Shown piece by piece: positions 13,578 to 16,863 of a stretch of 16,863 nt of DNA. Source of the stretch: Nitrospirota bacterium (GTDB taxonomy: Bacteria; Nitrospirota; Thermodesulfovibrionia; UBA6902; BMS3Bbin08); contig DAOVVO010000013.1 of assembly GCA_030637135.1 (NCBI GenBank), positions 1 to 16,863 on the forward strand. The letters are read 5' to 3'. Numbering within the stretch: position 1 is the stretch's first letter; every line of letters begins with the position of its first letter. Under the pieces are notes generated by a model. It made no database searches, was not told the origin of the DNA, and saw nothing but the letters and a program-made list of their open reading frames with translations. A program made the position numbers and the translations under genes.

Positions 13578-14348
13578 CTATTTATCATGACATGCAGTAC
13601 ACAACTCACTTCCGCTGTTGTTTTTTCTGAGGAAGGGGACGTTATCCGGTTTATGGACATTATGACAGCTTGGGCACTCAACTTTGTTGTTATATAATTT
13701 TAATCCTGCACTATTAACCTCTGCGGGTGTTTTAAAATACGGATCCTGCGCAGGTGTTGGATAAGTCATGGAAATAGGGTGGTCATTGCTTAAGCTTATG
13801 GTTGGAGGAATAGCTTCAATAAGATACGCTTGCCTGTGATCACCAGCAACAATTCCATTGTGGCACGAGGAACAACTGGTGCTGTCACCTGTTCTTTGAC
13901 TCATCTCCTTATGTGTGAGAGCTTCAGAACTACCATACCATGGACCGCTCAGATTTGCACCTGAGCCAGGGGCATCAATAATTTCATCAACTGCGATTGT
14001 TCCATCATGACAGCTCAGACATACCAAGGATATGTCACTTACTGAACCGGGAGGACTATCCATAGTAGAGCTGTTGTATAAATTATAAGGGCCTGCAGGT
14101 GTATTCCTGTTCCACAGGGGTGCATTAATTGAGCTATTGGCTGAGTGCGGTGTATGACAATACACGCACACCTCGTTATACTGATTGTAGACGCCATTCA
14201 TTGAAGGGTCAGTACTTAAGAGATAACTCAGATCATGCTTTGAATTTACTATACTTGCACCCTTTGCACCCATAGCCAGAATTATAAGAAAAAATAGGCA
14301 GATAAGGACTGTAATGCCCTGTTTTTTATGCTTCACCTTAATAGGCAT
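13578..14348 (-). CDS. Pentaheme c-type cytochrome, doubled-CXXCH family
   Basis: 256 residues. An N-terminal signal or anchor (basic K-V-K-H-K-K then I-T-V-L-I-C-L-F-F-L-I-I-L-A-M-G-A-K-G-A) directs export, so it is periplasmic. Five heme-binding motifs are seen: C-V-Y-C-H (61-65), C-L-S-C-H (110-114), C-S-S-C-H (159-163), C-P-S-C-H (225-229) and C-T-A-C-H (250-254). The pattern C-x-x-C-H-x-x-H (T-P-H-S and N-V-H-K) is that of the paired-CXXCH family. No catalytic partner domain is present, so electron transfer is the likely role. A GGTGAT ribosome site precedes the ATG. It ends only two residues after the last heme motif, which is normal for the family. No cytochrome maturation genes are in the window. 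Confidence 0.92.
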   Translation of the reverse strand: MPIKVKHKKQGITVLICLFFLIILAMGAKGASIVNSKHDLSYLLSTDPSMNGVYNQYNEVCVYCHTPHSANSSINAPLWNRNTPAGPYNLYNSSTMDSPPGSVSDISLVCLSCHDGTIAVDEIIDAPGSGANLSGPWYGSSEALTHKEMSQRTGDSTSCSSCHNGIVAGDHRQAYLIEAIPPTISLSNDHPISMTYPTPAQDPYFKTPAEVNSAGLKLYNNKVECPSCHNVHKPDNVPFLRKNNSGSELCTACHDK

Positions 14349-14386
14349 ACTATCACCACTACATTACTAGCAAATTACAGGCCAAA

Positions 14387-14392
14387 ATTATA
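14387..14392 (-). promoter_or_regulatory. Extended -10 box of the cytochrome gene
   Basis: On the minus strand TATAAT is preceded by TGT, giving a TGNTATAAT extended -10, 39 bases before the start codon. No convincing -35 is seen, which is acceptable for an extended -10 promoter. Confidence 0.4.
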
Positions 14393-14492
14393 ACAATTTA
14401 TTACAAAACAGGAGGGTTCTAACTCTCTAAATAGTAAGGGTTTTTTTTATACAAAGAATGAATGGTTCAATCAGCAGTTTTTTTGATTATAT

Positions 14493-14516
14493 ATTTTGTG
14501 TGATTTCACACAAAAT
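14493..14516. promoter_or_regulatory. CRP-like perfect inverted repeat in the divergent region
   Basis: ATTTTGTGTGA (14493-14503) and TCACACAAAAT (14506-14516) form a perfect 11-bp inverted repeat with a 2-base centre. Read as 16 bases, TGTGT-N6-ACACA, it matches four of five bases in each half of the CRP consensus. It lies about 100 bases upstream of the cytochrome promoter and about 390 bases upstream of the GGDEF gene. It lacks a T tract, so a terminator is less likely. Confidence 0.4.
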
Positions 14517-14552
14517 AGTTTTTAATCATTCTGCAAGATTCTTAGTTTTAAA

Positions 14553-14610
14553 TTCCAAATTCTCTACGAGTCGTTGGCCAACCACTCTATGAGTCGTAGA
14601 AAATTTGGAA
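14553..14610. repeat. 58-bp imperfect palindrome holding two CTCTAYGAGTCGTAGA repeats (copies 5-6)
   Basis: TTCCAAATT (14553-14561) and AATTTGGAA (14602-14610) form the outer arms. Copies of the dispersed repeat at 14562-14577 and 14585-14600 form the inner arms around a GTTGGCCAAC centre. The whole would make a long hairpin. Apart from this, the CRP-like site and the -10 box, I see no gene or other signal in 14349-14908. Confidence 0.7.
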
Positions 14611-14908
14611 GTATTTTGGGATTTTGTCTTTGTAATTTTATCCTGACGACGAGTTTTTCCCCTGTTTATTACTTTTTGTTAACAGGTATAATATAAAAAA
14701 CGGGAATAGGTAAAGGGCACAACAAAAGGGGTTTAATTATTTTCCTGATAACAAGTATAGAGGGAGGGTCGTTCTGCTTCTTATCATTACAAATAGAGAT
14801 TCTTGCAGGAGTAATGAAAAATATTTGAAAAGGGAGACAATGTTTTTTAAAATAATTTTTTTTCAACAGTTCTCTCTATAATTTATAACGTTCTCATTCA
14901 TTACGTAT

Positions 14909-16336
14909 ATGGATTATTCTCATAAAAATAAATCTCTGCATCTTAAGGATATCAAACATTTCAAGCAACGTATTAAAGATCTTGAGTTGACCCTCAAGGT
15001 GGTTCAGGAAGAATGTATACGGAGACGGGATTTACTTGAGACATCATATGACAAACTGCAGTCTGTTATTGATAATATTGGAGACCCGATACTTGTCATT
15101 GACCGTCACTATCGTGTTGTACTTGTTAACAAAAAGACACGGGAAATTTCCGGAAAAATCGATTCAGTTCATGAAGGGCTGCGCTGTTACCAGATATCAC
15201 ACCACAAAAATGTTCCTTGCAAAGGAAAGAATGAGCCCTGTCCTCTGAGAAAAATCTTAAGAGAAAAGACCACCATTACTGTAACACACACTCACTATGA
15301 CAGTGCGGGCAACAGAATGTTCGTGGAGATAACCGCCTCACCTATTCTGGATAAAAAAGGCAGGATAACTCATATTATAGAATCATGCAGGGATATCACA
15401 GAGCGCAGAACAATGGAACAAGCACTCCGTGAGAGTGAGAATCGCTACCGGTCACTATTTGAGCAATCAGGAGATGCGATTTTTGTCCTTTCTGCTGAAG
15501 GGCCAGATGCTGGAAAAATTCTTTCCGCTAATGATTCGGCATGTCTTATGCACGGCTATACTGAAGAAGAAATTCACAGCCTGTACATCACAGACCTTGA
15601 TACCCCTGAATATGCTGCACGAATGCCTGAGTTCATCGAGCAGATACTTGCCGGAAAAATTATGAGATTTGAAGTTATGCACAGGAAAAAGGACGGAACT
15701 ATTTTTCCTGTAGAGGTATGTGCCTCGGTTATGGAAGCCGGTGGTAAAAAACTTATCCTGGCTATTGACCGTGATATTTCAAAACGGAGACATGTAGAAC
15801 GTGAAAGGGCTAAATTAATAAAAAAGCTTGAACATACTTCACAAACAGACGGACTCACCGGCTTATTAAACAGACAACATCTGGATATACGGCTCAGAGA
15901 AGAAGTCAGAAGAGCAAAGAGATATGATAATCCGCTTTCCATCGTCATGTTTGATATTGATAATTTTAAAGAAATCAACGATTCATACGGTCATATAATT
16001 GGTGATAGAATCTTAAAAAACGTTGCTGATATCGTGAGAGAAACACTCAGGGACACTGATATTGCGGGGAGATTCGGCGGTGATGAATTTATTTTGATAT
16101 TAGTTCAGACACCTATCGCTGTGGGGGTGCAGGTGGCAGAACGTATTCGTGAAAAGATAGAACAGGCAAAGATTTCTGTGAAGAAAGATAAATTTATCAA
16201 TTTCACTATTAGTATTGGAATTTGCCAGCACAATAATAAATTAAAGAATATTGAAGAGTTCGTTGCAACAGCAGATAAGGCAGTTTACAAAGCGAAAGAC
16301 AGCGGACAGAACAAGATTTGTGTAGCAAAGATTTAA
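14909..16336 (+). CDS. PAS-PAS-GGDEF diguanylate cyclase
   Basis: 475 residues, no membrane segment, so a cytoplasmic sensor. A short coiled coil (~10-50) leads to PAS1 (~48-165, ending R-D-I-T-E-R-R) and PAS2 (~175-293, starting E-S-E-N-R-Y-R-S-L-F-E-Q-S-G-D-A and ending R-D-I-S-K-R-R). The GGDEF domain (~310-475) follows, with D-G-L-T-G-L-L-N-R. The active site G-G-D-E-F (390-394), metal Asp349 and the inhibitory I-site R-D-T-D (381-384), five residues before it, are all intact. It should make c-di-GMP and be product-inhibited. PAS1 holds Cys93, Cys104, Cys111 and Cys160, which might bind a metal or cofactor; that is inference. The start at 14909 lacks a clear ribosome binding site. TATAAT at 14877-14882 is a possible -10 box, without a good -35. 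Confidence 0.93.
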   Translation: MDYSHKNKSLHLKDIKHFKQRIKDLELTLKVVQEECIRRRDLLETSYDKLQSVIDNIGDPILVIDRHYRVVLVNKKTREISGKIDSVHEGLRCYQISHHKNVPCKGKNEPCPLRKILREKTTITVTHTHYDSAGNRMFVEITASPILDKKGRITHIIESCRDITERRTMEQALRESENRYRSLFEQSGDAIFVLSAEGPDAGKILSANDSACLMHGYTEEEIHSLYITDLDTPEYAARMPEFIEQILAGKIMRFEVMHRKKDGTIFPVEVCASVMEAGGKKLILAIDRDISKRRHVERERAKLIKKLEHTSQTDGLTGLLNRQHLDIRLREEVRRAKRYDNPLSIVMFDIDNFKEINDSYGHIIGDRILKNVADIVRETLRDTDIAGRFGGDEFILILVQTPIAVGVQVAERIREKIEQAKISVKKDKFINFTISIGICQHNNKLKNIEEFVATADKAVYKAKDSGQNKICVAKI

Positions 16337-16455
16337 ATTAAACAGTGCCCATGACCTTTTTCAAGGGGTAACGATTCTTTTAGAGGTGTTACAGGTCAAG
16401 CTTATAATGATTTTATATTAAGATACGAAACGTGAGATTTTTTTCTTGTACTTCT

Positions 16456-16863
16456 TTATTTCTTCTTTTTCTTCCCCTTAATCGTTGCCTGTGCTGCTGC
16501 GAATCGTGCGATAGGGATCCTGAAAGGAGAGCAGCTTACATAATCAAGACCGATAGTATGGCAGAACTCAACAGATTTTGGCTCTCCGCCGTGCTCACCG
16601 CATATACCCAGTTTCAGGTTCTTCTTAACCTTCTTTCCTTTTTCTACTGCTATACGCATAAAAGAGCCGACTCCTTCAATATCTATGGAAATAAAAGGGT
16701 CTTCCTCGAGTATCCCTTTTTCTACATAATATGGCAGAAACCTGCCAGAATCATCACGTGAAAGTCCATAGACGGTTTGGGTGAGGTCATTGGTTCCAAA
16801 GGAATAAAAATCAGCAATTGCGGCTATTTCATCGGAGGTCACACAGGCACGGGGTAATTCTAT
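16456..16863 (-). CDS. ppdK: Pyruvate phosphate dikinase, C-terminal part (runs off the window)
   Basis: Only the last 135 codons are in the window; the 5' part lies beyond base 16863. They cover the end of the PEP/pyruvate-binding TIM barrel. R-A-C-V-T-S-D-E-I leads to F-Y-S-F-G-T-N-D-L-T-Q-T, then D-P-F-I-S-I-D-x-E-G-V-G, then the catalytic-cysteine motif G-I-C-G-E-H-G-G-E-P, and finally G-L-D-Y-V-S-C-S-P-F-R-I-P-I-A-R. PPDK interconverts pyruvate + ATP + Pi with PEP + AMP + PPi. The protein ends in a lysine-rich tail (K-G-K-K-K-K-K), which is unusual but harmless. Convergent with the GGDEF gene, 119 bases apart. It acts on the same PEP pool as the PEPCK at 5708-7495. Confidence 0.95.
   Translation of the reverse strand: MELPRACVTSDEIAAIADFYSFGTNDLTQTVYGLSRDDSGRFLPYYVEKGILEEDPFISIDIEGVGSFMRIAVEKGKKVKKNLKLGICGEHGGEPKSVEFCHTIGLDYVSCSPFRIPIARFAAAQATIKGKKKKK

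Noticed and set aside
13373..13681. Minus-strand ORF rich in F-T-x-L-P-F across the heptamer repeats
   Set aside because: It is the translation of the degenerate 7-bp repeat and overlaps the cytochrome 3' end in another frame.
14669..14866. 65-codon minus-strand ORF in the divergent region
   Set aside because: AT-rich, no recognisable domain, no clear ribosome binding site; likely chance.

Overview
The window is about 16.9 kb of roughly 40% G+C bacterial chromosome. The gene set suggests a Gram-negative, anaerobic or microaerophilic bacterium from a deep-branching phylum: an RNA 3'-phosphate cyclase, a GTP-type PEP carboxykinase with a pyruvate phosphate dikinase, a five-heme c-type cytochrome, a PAS-GGDEF signalling protein and a PilT-type ATPase. 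An anammox planctomycete (Brocadiales) or a Nitrospirota member would fit. That placement is inference; no rRNA or other decisive marker is present.

Layout from left to right. 1-502: a broken four-helix-bundle (23S rRNA-intervening-sequence type) gene followed by small dispersed repeats. 503-1558 (-): rtcA. 1694-3274 (+): a PilT-like ATPase with an MshE-type N-terminal domain and degenerate catalytic boxes. 3263-5330: a relic insertion of about 2 kb. It is bounded by direct repeats that contain the 3' half of tRNA-Thr(CGU), and the intact tRNA lies at the right edge. It holds a tail-anchored coiled-coil gene and an IS110 transposase fragment that still has a folded, bridge-RNA-like leader. 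5525-9400 (+): a good promoter, two micro-ORFs, the GTP-PEPCK gene, and a 566-residue protein that I read as two tandem kinase-like folds, the second lacking its key aspartates. 9675-11593 (+): a short site-2 protease and trpS, both with TTG starts. 11814-13414 (+): a 56-residue zinc ribbon protein with a strong terminator, a repeat-rich gap, a TPR protein and a VTT/DedA-type membrane protein. 13451-13564: degenerate 7-bp tandem repeats. 13578-14348 (-): the pentaheme cytochrome. 14349-14908: a gene-free divergent region with a CRP-like perfect palindrome and a large hairpin repeat. 14909-16336 (+): PAS-PAS-GGDEF. 16456-16863 (-): the C-terminal end of pyruvate phosphate dikinase, running off the window.

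Functional links. PEPCK and PPDK both act at the PEP/pyruvate/oxaloacetate node and lie within 9 kb of each other, though not in one operon. The kinase-like double-domain protein follows the PEPCK gene on the same strand and is the best candidate for an undescribed function. The other genes are a mixture of housekeeping, envelope and signalling functions.

All calls were made by eye from the sequence. No database or structure search was run.
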